From Candidatus Synechococcus spongiarum SP3 (GTDB taxonomy: Bacteria > Cyanobacteriota > Cyanobacteriia > PCC-6307 > Cyanobiaceae): DNA of 60,233 nt. Position 1 is the stretch's first letter; each line of letters begins with the position of its first letter. The notes under the pieces are model-generated. The model did not search any database, was not told the DNA's origin, and was given only the letters and a program-made list of their open reading frames with translations. Positions 34,822-43,839 of this stretch are shown one piece after another. A program made the translations under genes and the position numbers. Location: contig JXQG01000003.1 of the NCBI GenBank assembly GCA_001007665.1, positions 1 to 60,233 on the forward strand. Reading direction: 5' to 3'.

Positions 34822-36148
34822 TTTGTCCATGCCTTCTCGTCACCCCCGCCCCCGGCGCGGCCCCGTCTGGCACACGGCGCTGCTGTTCCCGCTGCTCCTG
34901 GCCCTGCAGGCCTGTGGCGCCCGTCCCCCGGAACGGCAGCTGGAGGTCTGGACGCTTCAACTCTCACCCAGGTTCGACTCCTATCTGAAGGGGGTGGTGG
35001 AGCAGTGGGAGGCCCGCAATCCTGGCGTTGATGTGCGCTGGACGGATCTTCCCTGGGGAGCGGTGGAGCAGAAGCTGCTGGCAGCGGTGTTTGCCCGCAC
35101 GGCGCCGGACGTGGTGAACCTGAACCCCAAATTTGCGGCCAAGCTGGCCAGCCAGGGTGGTCTGCTGAATCTGGATCGGCGCGTACGTCCGGACGAGCGT
35201 GAACGGTACCTGGAGGGAGCCTGGCAGGCCAGCACGGGCCCCATGGGCACGTTCGGGATCCCCTGGTATCTCACCAGCCGCATCACCCTGGTCAATGGGG
35301 AGTTGTTGGCGGCCGCCGGCTACCGCCAGCCCCCGGCCCGGTGGCAAGACCTGCCGGCGTTTGCAGAAGCCGTCAAGAACGCCACGGGCCGCCATGCCCT
35401 GTTTGTTTCGGTGGCGCCGGAGGATTCCGCAGAAATCCTGGAATCCTTTGTGCAAATGGGGGTGCAACTGCTGGATGATCAGAAGCGGGCAGCGTTTGCC
35501 ACCCCCGCGGGTCGGCGCGCCTTCAGCTTTTGGACAGATCTCTACCGCCGTGGCCTGTTGCCCCGGGAAGTAGTGAGCCAAGGCCATCGCCGCGCCATTG
35601 AGCTCTATCAATCCGGTGATTTGGCCCTTTTGTCCACCAGTGCAGCGGCACTCAATTCCATTCGCACCAACGCGCCCGCCGTGGCAGCCCGCACCCGGGT
35701 GGCTCCACCCCTGACCGGACCCGACGGAAGCGCCAACATGGCTGTCATGAACCTGGTGGTGCCCGAGCAATCCGATCAACCGGAAGAGGCAGTGGACTTT
35801 GCCCTCTTCCTGACCAATCCTGCCAACCAGTACAACTTCGCCAAAGCCTCCGGCACCCTTCCCTCCGCGGGTGAGGCCATGGTTGCCCTCGAGCGGGACG
35901 TGCGCCAAGCCCAGAAGGACCTCCGTCCAGGGGATGATGGGGCGGCCCAGGCCCTGTCCGCCCAAGAGGTCAGTCTTCGCACTCTGGAGCGAGCCCGCGT
36001 GCTGGTTCCCGCGGACCCGGAGATCAAACAACTGCAGGCTGTGATCTACGACCACCTGCAGCAGGCCATGCTGGGCCAGCTCTCCGCCGAAGAGGCTGTG
36101 GAGGCCGCTGCCGATGAGTGGAATCGCCATGTCCAGCAATCCCGATGA
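34814..36148 (+). CDS. ABC transporter sugar-type solute-binding lipoprotein
   Basis: The 444-residue protein has a lipobox (LALQAC, Cys ~34) after a hydrophobic signal and should be lipid-anchored outside the plasma membrane. The body is a family 1 extracellular solute-binding protein: LEVWTLQLSPRFDSYLKGVVEQWE, RTAPDVVNLNPKF, GTFGIPWYLTSRITLVN and MNLVVPEQSDQPEEAVDF. Its ligand is probably a sugar or compatible solute such as glucosylglycerol, sucrose or trehalose, but this is inference. The permease and ATPase genes are not adjacent. It overlaps mreD by 8 bases, an arrangement that suggests joint transcription. Confidence 0.87.
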   Translation: MVNLSMPSRHPRPRRGPVWHTALLFPLLLALQACGARPPERQLEVWTLQLSPRFDSYLKGVVEQWEARNPGVDVRWTDLPWGAVEQKLLAAVFARTAPDVVNLNPKFAAKLASQGGLLNLDRRVRPDERERYLEGAWQASTGPMGTFGIPWYLTSRITLVNGELLAAAGYRQPPARWQDLPAFAEAVKNATGRHALFVSVAPEDSAEILESFVQMGVQLLDDQKRAAFATPAGRRAFSFWTDLYRRGLLPREVVSQGHRRAIELYQSGDLALLSTSAAALNSIRTNAPAVAARTRVAPPLTGPDGSANMAVMNLVVPEQSDQPEEAVDFALFLTNPANQYNFAKASGTLPSAGEAMVALERDVRQAQKDLRPGDDGAAQALSAQEVSLRTLERARVLVPADPEIKQLQAVIYDHLQQAMLGQLSAEEAVEAAADEWNRHVQQSR

Positions 36149-36277
36149 TTGTTGTGGATCGCCCCGGTCGGATTCCGCTGCTTTTGGAGAGGTTTGTTTC
36201 TTTTCCCCGACCTTGAGCCGCCACCACGGGCAGATTGCGGTCTGTAGGCTTTATGAACAACTGCAACTTCTTCGTTG

Positions 36278-37144
36278 ATGGAGTCGGAGTCCCAGCCCAA
36301 CACGTCTCCAGTGGCCATCGGCGTGAACGGCTGGTCAGGGGCCCAGCAACCAGGAGATGGCCCATTGCCTGGGGAGACCCGGGGTGCAGCAATCACCCCG
36401 GGCAAGCGTCTGCTGGTGGTGGATGACGAGCCTGCCGTGCGGCGCATCCTGGAAACCCGCCTGCGCATGGCCGGCTATACCGTGATCCTGGCTGCGGATG
36501 GGGAAGAGGCCCTCAGCCAATTTTACCGGCAACAGCCCGACCTTGTGGTGTTGGACGTGATGCTGCCCAAGCTGGACGGCTTTGGCGTCTGCCGCCAACT
36601 CCGGGCCGAATCCACTGTGCCCATCATTATTGTCTCGGCGCTGGACAATACCAGCGAGAAGGTGGCTGGCCTGGAGTTAGGGGCGGACGACTACCTGCCC
36701 AAGCCTTTTGCTCCCCGTGAGCTGGAAATGCGCATTGCCGCCGTTCTCCGCCGCCAGGAGGCCACCGTTGTCCCCCAACCTTCTGCCCAACAGGAAGTGC
36801 GTCACCAGACCGGTATTATCCGCGCCGGGCATTTGGTGATTGACACCAACCGCCGTCAGGTGACGTGCAAGGGTGAGCGCTTGGGACTCACCTACACGGA
36901 GTTCAGTTTATTGGAGCTTTTGTTTCGTGAACCGGGGACGGTGGTGCCTCGCGCCACCATCCTGGAAGAGCTCTGGGGTTATCCACCGCGCAAGGCCACC
37001 AACCTGCGGGTGGTGGACGTCTATGTGGCCCGACTCCGCAACAAGCTGGAACCGGACCCCCGCAACCCGGAGTTGATTCTCACCGTACGGGGAACAGGCT
37101 ACGTCTCCCAAGGAGTCACCAGCGTGTCCCCCACCAGCAGTTGA
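36278..37144 (+). CDS. rpaB: OmpR-family response regulator, RpaB type
   Basis: RpaB is an essential cyanobacterial regulator that binds HLR1 sites to control high-light and photosystem genes. The receiver domain (residues ~44-160) has the acidic pair VVDDE (~48-51), phospho-acceptor Asp93 in VVLDVMLPKLDG and Lys in DDYLPKPF. The winged-helix output domain has LTYTEFSLLELL and VVDVYVARLRNKLEPDPRNP. VRRILETRL and TRGTGYV-type blocks (here TVRGTGYVSQ) favour RpaB over RpaA. A non-conserved extension of ~43 residues precedes the receiver. ATG 36278 follows a TTG at 36275; no clear ribosome site is seen. Confidence 0.85.
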   Translation: MESESQPNTSPVAIGVNGWSGAQQPGDGPLPGETRGAAITPGKRLLVVDDEPAVRRILETRLRMAGYTVILAADGEEALSQFYRQQPDLVVLDVMLPKLDGFGVCRQLRAESTVPIIIVSALDNTSEKVAGLELGADDYLPKPFAPRELEMRIAAVLRRQEATVVPQPSAQQEVRHQTGIIRAGHLVIDTNRRQVTCKGERLGLTYTEFSLLELLFREPGTVVPRATILEELWGYPPRKATNLRVVDVYVARLRNKLEPDPRNPELILTVRGTGYVSQGVTSVSPTSS

Positions 37145-37173
37145 GGGCAGCCTGACCAGCAAGATGGCCAAGA

Positions 37174-38691
37174 GTGATCCGGGTTGCACCCTTGTCTGAG
37201 TTACGCACCACGCGTCTAAAAAAAGCCGACGCCTTGCGTCAGCTGGGCTATGCGCCCTATGCCTTGCGCTTTGCCCCCAGCCATCGCCTCCAGGATCTTC
37301 AGCGGGACCACGGCGACTTGCCCAGAGGCGAGGAGCGGGACGTTGCCGTTCAGGTGGCCGGCCGTGTGATGGCGCGGCGGGTGCTGGGCAAGCTGGCCTT
37401 CTTCCGGTTGCAGGACCAGACGGGCGCCATTCAACTCTTCATCGAGAAGGCCACCCTGGCCGAAGGGATGCCGGAGGATCCAGAGGCCTTTTCCCACGTC
37501 ACGGGTCTTGTGGATAGCGGGGACGTGGTGGGGGTGTGGGGCACCCTGCGGCGGACGGACCGTGGCGAGCTGTCCGTGAAGGTGCGGCGCTGGACAGTGC
37601 TCAGCAAAGCCCTGCTTCCCCTCCCGGACAAATGGCATGGTCTCACCGACGTGGAGAAACGTTACCGCCAGCGATACCTGGACTTGATCGTGACCCCCAG
37701 AACCCGTCAGACCCTGCGCCGCCGTGCCCGGCTGGTGGCCGCCATCCGCCGCTACCTGGACGAGAAGGACTTTCTGGAGATTGAGACCCCGGTGCTCCAG
37801 GCCGAAGCTGGCGGCGCCGATGCCCGTCCTTTTCAGACCCATCACCACAGCCTGGATCTGCCCCTCTATCTGCGCATTGCCACGGAACTCCACTTGAAGC
37901 GTTTGATCGTGGGAGGCTTCGAGCGCGTCTATGAGTTGGGACGCATTTTCCGCAACGAAGGCATCAGCACCCGCCACAATCCGGAATTCACGTCGGTGGA
38001 GATTTACCAGGCCTACAGCGACTATCGGGACATGCTGGCGCTGACAGAAGACCTGATCAGCACCGTCACCCAACAGGTGTGTGGCTCCACCAGCCTGGAG
38101 GTCCAGGGCCAGACCATTGACCTGACGCCCCCATGGCGTCAGGCCACGATGCACCAGTTGGTCCGGGAGGCGACAGGTCTTGACTTTACCCGGTTCTCCA
38201 GTGTTGCGGAGGCTGGCGCAGCCATGGCTGCGGCTGGTTTGGAGGTTCCCCCCATGGCCGACAGCCTGGGTCGCCTCCTGAATGAAGCCTTCGAGCAAGG
38301 GGTGGAGCCCCAGTTGATCCAGCCCACCTTTGTGCTGGACTATCCCGTGGAGGTCTCTCCTTTGGCCCGATCCCATCGGAGCACGCCAGGGCTGGTGGAG
38401 CGTTTCGAGTTGTTCATTGCCGGACGGGAGACCGCCAATTGCTTCAGTGAGCTCACCGACCCCCTGGAGCAGCGCCGTCGGCTGGAAGCCCAGCAGGAGC
38501 GCCGTGTTGCCGGGGATCCGGAGGCGCAGGGGGTGGATGAGGACTTCCTCACGGCGCTGGAGCACGGCATGCCCCCCACCGGTGGCCTCGGCATTGGCAT
38601 TGACCGCCTGGCCATGGTGTTGACCGATTCCCCCAGCATCCGTGACGTCATTGCCTTCCCCTTGCTGCGTCCCACGGACGAGGAGGGGTAG
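37174..38691 (+). CDS. lysS: lysyl-tRNA synthetase, class II
   Basis: LysRS charges tRNA-Lys. The ~505-residue protein has an N-terminal OB anticodon domain ([21 protein letters not shown]) and a class II catalytic core: motif 1 around [11 protein letters not shown], motif 2 [24 protein letters not shown]-type (about 253-275) and motif 3 [11 protein letters not shown] near the end. GTG 37174 is the longest start; TTG 37192 ([16 protein letters not shown]) matches the usual N-terminus of relatives better and may be the real one. It lies 29 bases after rpaB. Confidence 0.95.
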   Translation: MIRVAPLSELRTTRLKKADALRQLGYAPYALRFAPSHRLQDLQRDHGDLPRGEERDVAVQVAGRVMARRVLGKLAFFRLQDQTGAIQLFIEKATLAEGMPEDPEAFSHVTGLVDSGDVVGVWGTLRRTDRGELSVKVRRWTVLSKALLPLPDKWHGLTDVEKRYRQRYLDLIVTPRTRQTLRRRARLVAAIRRYLDEKDFLEIETPVLQAEAGGADARPFQTHHHSLDLPLYLRIATELHLKRLIVGGFERVYELGRIFRNEGISTRHNPEFTSVEIYQAYSDYRDMLALTEDLISTVTQQVCGSTSLEVQGQTIDLTPPWRQATMHQLVREATGLDFTRFSSVAEAGAAMAAAGLEVPPMADSLGRLLNEAFEQGVEPQLIQPTFVLDYPVEVSPLARSHRSTPGLVERFELFIAGRETANCFSELTDPLEQRRRLEAQQERRVAGDPEAQGVDEDFLTALEHGMPPTGGLGIGIDRLAMVLTDSPSIRDVIAFPLLRPTDEEG

Positions 38692-38782
38692 CAGTTGAGA
38701 CAGGCCAAGCCCTCCGCTCGACAAGAGATAATCTGACACTGGACATCCTGTCCCTCTTAAGCAAGCTGGAGGTTCTTCCACC

Positions 38783-39046
38783 ATGAGCGGTGAACGCGTT
38801 GGCTTCCGTTTCAAACACGCTGATGCGGTGATTAAGCGCAATCCCCAGGGGCGATCCCGGCGGGGCTGGGTCATGGAGCCTGTTGAGCAGGCCACCAGCC
38901 GTGGCACCAGGATGCCCGCCTACAGGATTCGCTGGCGCGACAGTGAGCGGCCTGAAGTTGTGCTGCAGCACATGCTGATTGCCGATCCGGATGGCACTCC
39001 ACCCCCGGAAGGTGTCAACCTTGACCCCAACGCCCCAACGCGCTAA
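38783..39046 (+). CDS. small conserved picocyanobacterial protein after lysS
   Basis: The 87-residue basic protein (GFRFKHADAVIKRNPQGRSR, YRIRWRDSERPEVVLQHML) looks like a small beta-rich, SH3-like domain, but I cannot name the family. CTGGAGG lies 10 bases before the ATG. Similar short genes after lysS are found in relatives as I recall, so it is a real gene rather than a chance frame. It is convergent with the gene ending at 39050. Confidence 0.75.
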   Translation: MSGERVGFRFKHADAVIKRNPQGRSRRGWVMEPVEQATSRGTRMPAYRIRWRDSERPEVVLQHMLIADPDGTPPPEGVNLDPNAPTR

Positions 39047-39049
39047 GCC

Positions 39050-39535
39050 TCAGCCTTTGCCCCCTTGACGCCGCAGCTCCTCCAACTCCTGCTCCACCAC
39101 GAAGTTGGACCAGGCCTGCTGCAGGGAGACAGGAGCCTCCGTCACCCGCCAACCGCCTTGAGCGGCTGTGATGCACCACTCCTCCGGGCGCAGAGATCCG
39201 ATCCTCTCCAGGCGCTCCCACATCACCTGACCCTCTCGGCGGCAGCGGTGTTCATGGTCGGCGCACTGGTGTGCCAGGGTGCTGTTGCGGCCGGCCAGTG
39301 CCTCCTGGTGACGCTGGCGCCAGAGCCCAATGGCTTCCCCTTGCTGCAGGAGAACCTGGCGCAACTGTTGAGCCTCCTGCCGAAGCTGCACCCAGTGGCG
39401 TCCCCCCGCAGATTTGGCCTGATTGCGCTCATCCTCTTCCAGCAGTGTCCCCTGGCCAGGGTGATTGGCCAGCCATGTGTCCAGCCATGTGTCCAACTTG
39501 TGGTTGAGATCCTCAAGCCAGTTCTGTGAAGTCAT
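39050..39535 (-). CDS. TIGR04376-like coiled-coil protein
   Basis: The 161-residue protein is mostly charged helix: WLEDLNHKLDTWLDTWLANHP then LRQEAQQLRQVLLQQ and ALAGRNSTLAHQCADHE, with VMWERLERIG. The N-terminal WLEDxL...FLxxHP pattern resembles cyanobacterial TIGR04376 proteins of unknown function. It contains an in-frame 12-bp duplication giving DTWLDTWL. It follows the small gene at 39538 by 2 bases, making a pair transcribed away from egtD. Confidence 0.7.
   Translation of the reverse strand: MTSQNWLEDLNHKLDTWLDTWLANHPGQGTLLEEDERNQAKSAGGRHWVQLRQEAQQLRQVLLQQGEAIGLWRQRHQEALAGRNSTLAHQCADHEHRCRREGQVMWERLERIGSLRPEEWCITAAQGGWRVTEAPVSLQQAWSNFVVEQELEELRRQGGKG
39469..39492. repeat. 12-bp in-frame tandem duplication
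   Basis: CCAGCCATGTGT occurs at 39469-39480 and again at 39481-39492. On the minus strand it duplicates four residues (DTWL) in the coiled-coil protein. Confidence 0.95.
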
Positions 39536-39537
39536 GG

Positions 39538-39783
39538 TCAGGCGTTACGGGATGGCCCCTTCTGCAGGTCGTCGGGAGCGGGAGAAGACCCCATGGCCTC
39601 TTGCAGAGGCGAGAGTGCCCCGTCACGAGAGCGCAGAATCACCTGGGTGAGGCGAGCCATGGCGCCGTCTCCCAGGTGTTCCTGGCTCATCCGATCAAAT
39701 ACGCCCCGGTAGAAAGCCTCCAGCTCGGCAGTGAGTTGCTGTTGCACACGATGGGCAATGGCCCGTTGCTCTGCTTGCCCCAT
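39538..39783 (-). CDS. small conserved hypothetical protein
   Basis: The 81-residue protein starts AEQRAIAHRVQQQLTAELEA and continues MSQEHLGDGAMARLTQVILR, an amphipathic helical protein, probably cytosolic. The family is not recognised. It sits 6 bases after egtD and 2 bases before the TIGR04376-like gene, all on one strand, so it is likely expressed with egtBD. Confidence 0.65.
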   Translation of the reverse strand: MGQAEQRAIAHRVQQQLTAELEAFYRGVFDRMSQEHLGDGAMARLTQVILRSRDGALSPLQEAMGSSPAPDDLQKGPSRNA

Positions 39784-39789
39784 GGCTGA

Positions 39790-40797
39790 TCAGCGTTGCG
39801 AGAGAGATCCATGCTCCATCAAATGGAGGCTAAAGCGATCCTGGCTGTCACACCAGCGCCCTACACCATGCCAACCCGCCTCCTGGGCCAGGGCCTGCAC
39901 CTCCTCCGGACCCCACTTGTGGCTGTGCTCCGTGATGAGTGTCTCACCGGTGGCCCAGTGAACCGCAGCCGCCAACGGGGGAATGGACACCACCTGCTCC
40001 CGCTGACTCACCAGGGCCATTTCGATGCGTTGCGCCCTGGCGTCCCAGTGGGCCTGGTAGGCAAAGTGCCGGGGTTGAAAATTGGCGCCCAGGTCATGGT
40101 TCAGGCGCACCAGAAGATTCCGTGCAAACCGGGCGGAGACGCCTGCGGCATCGTCGTAGGCTGCCTCCATGGCTGCGACGCCCTGGGGCTGGTCCATGCC
40201 AATCAGCAGCAGGCTCCCGGGCCCCAGCAGGGTAGCCATGTGACGCAAGAGGACCACGGCGCCGGCGCGGGAGCAATTGCCCAGGGAGCTGCCAGGGAAA
40301 AAGCCCAGCCGTTGATGAGCCAGGAGAGGATGATCCGGCAGGGCGGGCAGTTGCTCGTAGTCACAACAGATGGCCACCATGGGCACCTGGGGGTGGAGCA
40401 TCTGGAGGCCGATGCAGGCCGTATGCACATGGGTTGCGCTGATGTCCAGGGCCACGTAGGCGGCGGGCTGGAGGGCACGGAGCAGAGGCGTCACCTTGTG
40501 GGCGCCGCCGGCACCGAACTCCACCACCGTGACCGGTTTCGCGGCGCCGCGCCCTGTGCAACAGTGCCCGATGTGGCGCCCATGGCGCTGCAGCAGATCT
40601 TTCTCCAGACGGGTGAGGTGGTATTCCGGCTGTTGGCAGATGGCTTCAAAGAGCCGGGAGCCCTCCTCGTCGTAGAGCAACCATGGGGGCAGTTGCCGAG
40701 GCTGCCGGGCCAGACCCTGCTCCACAGCGGCGCACAAATCGCCGGGGCTGGGATGCAGGTCAATCAGCTCCGGGCGTGTCAGAAGAGTAGGGCTCAT
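39790..40797 (-). CDS. egtD: L-histidine N-alpha-methyltransferase EgtD
   Basis: EgtD trimethylates the alpha-amino group of histidine with SAM, giving hercynine, the first step to ergothioneine. The 335-residue protein has PPWLLYDEEGSRLFEAICQQPEYHLTR-type start (~39-65), SAM motif VTVVEFGAGGAHKVTPLL, VALDISATHV, GFFPGSSLGN and LLLIGMDQPQ, all standard for this family. The first ATG (40797) overlaps the egtB stop by one base; a GTG three bases upstream is an alternative. A complete egtB-egtD pair without egtC or egtE here matches other cyanobacteria. Confidence 0.93.
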   Translation of the reverse strand: MSPTLLTRPELIDLHPSPGDLCAAVEQGLARQPRQLPPWLLYDEEGSRLFEAICQQPEYHLTRLEKDLLQRHGRHIGHCCTGRGAAKPVTVVEFGAGGAHKVTPLLRALQPAAYVALDISATHVHTACIGLQMLHPQVPMVAICCDYEQLPALPDHPLLAHQRLGFFPGSSLGNCSRAGAVVLLRHMATLLGPGSLLLIGMDQPQGVAAMEAAYDDAAGVSARFARNLLVRLNHDLGANFQPRHFAYQAHWDARAQRIEMALVSQREQVVSIPPLAAAVHWATGETLITEHSHKWGPEEVQALAQEAGWHGVGRWCDSQDRFSLHLMEHGSLSQR

Positions 40798-42107
40798 CAC
40801 AGGAAGGCTTCATCACGGGCCAGACGGAGACCGGAGGCCATCCAGCGACTCCGGGGCGAGAAGAAGTTGCGGTAGGTGGATCGGTGGTGCCCCGCAGGTG
40901 TGAGGAAGCTGCCACCCCGTAACACAAACTGTGAACTCATGAATTTTCCATTATACTCGCCCACCGCTCCCGATGAGGACTGAAAGCCCGGATAGGGGCG
41001 GTAGGGGCTGGCTGTCCACTCCCAAAGGTCCCCGAACACCTGCTGAACCATCGGGAATCCCGACAAGGCCGTGGCGTGATGGGGCTTGAGATGCCGGACA
41101 TTCAGCCACTGACCGGCACAGCATGACGCATGGTAGGCCATTGTTTCCCACTCCGCCTCCAGCGGCAGGCGAGCACCGGCCCAGCGTGCATAGGCATCCG
41201 CTTCAAACCAGGAGAGGTGCCGCACGGGCGCATTGGGGTCGAGGGGACAGCGGCCCTCCAGGGTGAACTCCCACCGCCAACCTTCACCATCCTCTCGCCA
41301 GTATCGGGGCGCCGCGACCTGGTGGTTATGGCGCCAATGCCAACCTTCGTCCATCCAGTAGCGGCTGTCCTGGTAGCCTCCGTCTGCCATGAACGCAGCG
41401 TACTCCCCGTTGGTGACCAGGCGATCCCCCATGGCAAAAGGTTCCAGCCACACTTGATGGGCGGGTGACTCGTTGTCAAAGTGGAATCCCTCCCCCTGGT
41501 GTCCCAGCCACACCAGCCCACCGGGGTGATGCCACCAACCCAGGGGCGGCGGAGAGGTCGGCGCCCCGGTCTGGTGGGCAGGCCGGTCCTGGCGGAGCGG
41601 GGCAGAAGGGGTGTAGGCGGGCTCCAGGGGACTGCGGGAGAAGCCGTCCAGCAGATCCATGAGCAACAACTCCTGGTGTTGCTGCTCGTGGTTGAGGCCA
41701 AGCTCGGCTGTGGCCAACAACTGACGCTGTTCCGGGGAGCTGTCGAATCCTGCCTCCGTCTCCAGCGTTGCCATGAGCCGTTCCATGGACCCGTTCACCC
41801 GCTGGCGCCAGGCCAGAATCTGCTCCAGTGCCGGACGGCTGAGCAGGCCCCGCTCCGACCGGGGGTGGGGAACGCCGATGGTGCGGTAGTAGCTGTTGAA
41901 CAAGGTGTGCCACTGGGCAGGCGCAGCCTGGTGCGTCCCATCGTTTTGCAGCAGGAACTGCTCAAAAAACCACGTGGTGTGGGCCAGGTGCCACTTGGCT
42001 GGACTGGCGTCAGCCATTCCCTGAAGCATCAAATCCTCTGGTCCCAGACCCTGGATCAGGTCCTCGCTCACCTGCCGGATGACCCGGAAGCGCTGAGCGA
42101 GGCCCAT
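40797..42107 (-). CDS. egtB: hercynine oxygenase EgtB (iron(II)-dependent sulfoxide synthase)
   Basis: EgtB links the sulfur of cysteine or gamma-glutamylcysteine to hercynine using O2 and non-haem iron. The 436-residue protein has an N-terminal DinB-like four-helix domain with KWHLAHTTWFFEQFLL and the iron motif H-x3-H-x-E (HEQQHQE, about 140-146), then an FGE-sulfatase domain with RDSRYWMDEGW-like and HLSWFEADAYARWAGARLP blocks and FGDLWEWTASPYRPYPGF. ATG 42107 was chosen to match the family N-terminus; GTG 42140 and ATG 42131 are in-frame alternatives. It is coupled to egtD. Confidence 0.92.
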   Translation of the reverse strand: MGLAQRFRVIRQVSEDLIQGLGPEDLMLQGMADASPAKWHLAHTTWFFEQFLLQNDGTHQAAPAQWHTLFNSYYRTIGVPHPRSERGLLSRPALEQILAWRQRVNGSMERLMATLETEAGFDSSPEQRQLLATAELGLNHEQQHQELLLMDLLDGFSRSPLEPAYTPSAPLRQDRPAHQTGAPTSPPPLGWWHHPGGLVWLGHQGEGFHFDNESPAHQVWLEPFAMGDRLVTNGEYAAFMADGGYQDSRYWMDEGWHWRHNHQVAAPRYWREDGEGWRWEFTLEGRCPLDPNAPVRHLSWFEADAYARWAGARLPLEAEWETMAYHASCCAGQWLNVRHLKPHHATALSGFPMVQQVFGDLWEWTASPYRPYPGFQSSSGAVGEYNGKFMSSQFVLRGGSFLTPAGHHRSTYRNFFSPRSRWMASGLRLARDEAFL

Positions 42108-42173
42108 GGTCTTCCGGCAGCCGCTGGGCATGGCGTCCACTCTCCTGCCCCCACAGCCTAGGCTCGGGACCCG

Positions 42174-42251
42174 TTACCAGAAAACGACGGTAGGGGCCAG
42201 GAGGACGGCAGAGCAGAAAACAGGGGCACAGCGGTCGTAGCGTGTTGTCAT
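42174..42251 (-). mobile_element. IS5-like transposase C-terminus
   Basis: One minus-strand frame reads MTTRYDRCAPVFCSAVLL then a hydrophobic APTVVFW and a stop, the tail of IS5-type transposases. DNA here shares GGAGGAC.GCAGAG and GGTCGTAGCGTG with the tail at 30991-31070, so both derive from related elements. Nothing else of the element remains. Confidence 0.65.
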
Positions 42252-42345
42252 GGGTCGCCCGTCCTTCTGTTTGGCCAACAGGCTCTCAATGTTGAACGAC
42301 AAGCTGGATCAAGTACTGGACATCCTCCTGGCGGCCAAGTCTTGA
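42250..42345 (+). pseudogene. 31-codon remnant with coiled-coil tail
   Basis: The frame from ATG 42250 ends LSMLNDKLDQVLDILLAAKS, the type of C-terminal heptad found in small bacterial coiled-coil proteins. The first part is antisense to the IS5 remnant, so this is probably a fusion scrap. Confidence 0.35.
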
Positions 42346-42349
42346 CCTG

Positions 42350-43006
42350 ATGCCCCTCCAGCTTCCCGACTTCACCCCCCTGCCTGCGCCGCCCCGCGCC
42401 CCGGCATTGCTGGAGGTGCCGGTGGCCCGGTTGCGGCCCACCCAGATGTGTGTGGGCTTGGCTGAGGTGCAGCGCCGCGTCCAGGACTTCAAGGGCTCAC
42501 CCTTGAAGGAGCGGCGCGCCTATCTCAAGCGCAAGCCCGTTCCCCTGGTGCGCAACGGCCCCGGTCACCTGTGGATGGTGGATCGCCATCACCGTCTCCG
42601 CGCCCTGTTGCAGGTGGATCCGGAGGCCACGGCCTTTGGCTACGTGGTGTTGGAGGCGCCAACAGCAGACAGCGGTCTCACGCTGCGAGCGCTGCAGCAG
42701 CGGGGCTGGCTCTATCTCCATAACCGCTGTGGCCAGGGTCCTTGGCCACCCGAGTACTTGCCCCAGCAGTTGAGCAAATTGCAGGATGATGCCTACCGCA
42801 GCCTGGTGTGGCGCCTCAAACAAGAGGGCGCCATTGCCGCGGCCCCGTCGGTGCCCTTCCACGAATTTCGCTGGGGGGCCTGGTTGCGCCGTTGTTCCTT
42901 GCCGGCGTTTCATTCGCTTTATCTGGAGCTCGCCCTGCCCACAGCCCGCCATTTCGTATGCTCCCCGGCAGCTTCAGTCCTGGCGGGGTGGCAGGGGCGC
43001 CGCTGA
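42350..43006 (+). CDS. ParB-like nuclease-fold protein
   Basis: The 218-residue protein has the ParB/sulfiredoxin-like N-terminal fold: VPVARLRPTQMCVGLAEVQRR, LKRKPVPLVRNG and LWMVDRHHRLRALLQ. It resembles the putative ParB-like family (ParBc_2), which differs from chromosomal ParB by lacking the central HTH and C-terminal dimer domain. The His-His-Arg loop is where related folds bind nucleotide. Its function in cyanobacteria is not known to me; it is probably not the partition protein. The last 33 bases overlap birA on the other strand. Confidence 0.8.
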   Translation: MPLQLPDFTPLPAPPRAPALLEVPVARLRPTQMCVGLAEVQRRVQDFKGSPLKERRAYLKRKPVPLVRNGPGHLWMVDRHHRLRALLQVDPEATAFGYVVLEAPTADSGLTLRALQQRGWLYLHNRCGQGPWPPEYLPQQLSKLQDDAYRSLVWRLKQEGAIAAAPSVPFHEFRWGAWLRRCSLPAFHSLYLELALPTARHFVCSPAASVLAGWQGRR

Positions 43007-43834
43007 AAACCGGCCCAGGCTCGGCGCCGGGAGGCGCCATGTGCCGTGATGCACCACCGCAGTCCGTCCATCCTGCTGAAGCAATCGCAGGCCACCGTTT
43101 GGCGTGAGACCCACCACGCGAACGGGAGCGCCAGTGGTCCCCACGAGAGGCTGTTGGGGGAGCCAAAGCCGGTCCTGGCAGGCTTGCACCAGAGCATCCG
43201 GTTGTTCCAACAGCACCATGGCCCGCTCACAGGCCAGCAACACCGCGGCCTGGGCCTGGGGCAGCGAGGGGGTGCGCGTCCCCAGTCGCTGCCGTAGAGC
43301 CACGGCGCCAACAGGGACGGCATTGGCCACGTTCAATCCCAGGCCCATCCCCAGTTGTTGGGGCGCCCCTCCCCGCAGCTGACGATGGGCCAGCAATCCG
43401 GCCAGCTTGCGCTGCTCCAACAGGATGTCGTTGGGCCATTTGAAGGCAACGGGCAGTCCCAGACGCTCCAGCCACTCCATCACCGCCACCGCCACCGCCA
43501 ATCCCAGCCCCTCTGTCTGCAACGGCGCCGCCGCCGCTGACCTGTGAAAGGGCCATGCGGCGCTCACCCACACGCCACCCGGCGGCGCACACCAGGAGCG
43601 GCCCCACTGCCCCCGACCGTGGCGCTGGTGGCGGGCCACCACGGCAGAGGGGCCATGGCCCCCCTGCCGCGCCCAGCCTTGCAGCAGGGGCTCCGTGCTT
43701 GCACAGGTGCTCACCACCCGCAACCGCCACGGCCAGGTTGCCCCTTGCGCCCGCAGGGCAGCCGCCAGGGCGCCGCAGCCCAACCGGGGATAACGGCTTG
43801 CCATGGCGGCAGCCTGGCAGCGGCGTGTCGCCAT
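42974..43834 (-). CDS. birA: biotin--[acetyl-CoA-carboxylase] ligase
   Basis: BirA attaches biotin to the carboxyl-carrier protein of acetyl-CoA carboxylase. The ~286-residue protein has the substrate region RHQRHGRGQWGRSWCAPPG (GRGRxGRxW type), FKWPNDILLEQRKLAGLL and GMGLGLNVANAVP. There is no N-terminal DNA-binding HTH, so this is a monofunctional ligase, not the E. coli-type repressor. ATG 43834 sits 5 bases after the aminotransferase stop; ATG 43804 is an alternative. It is co-oriented with the aminotransferase and thioredoxin genes. Confidence 0.9.
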   Translation of the reverse strand: MATRRCQAAAMASRYPRLGCGALAAALRAQGATWPWRLRVVSTCASTEPLLQGWARQGGHGPSAVVARHQRHGRGQWGRSWCAPPGGVWVSAAWPFHRSAAAAPLQTEGLGLAVAVAVMEWLERLGLPVAFKWPNDILLEQRKLAGLLAHRQLRGGAPQQLGMGLGLNVANAVPVGAVALRQRLGTRTPSLPQAQAAVLLACERAMVLLEQPDALVQACQDRLWLPQQPLVGTTGAPVRVVGLTPNGGLRLLQQDGRTAVVHHGTWRLPAPSLGRFSAAPLPPRQD

Positions 43835-43839
43835 GGCCT

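Noticed and set aside
37216-38907. 563-codon minus-strand frame opposite lysS
   Set aside because: Antisense to intact lysyl-tRNA synthetase and without any domain.
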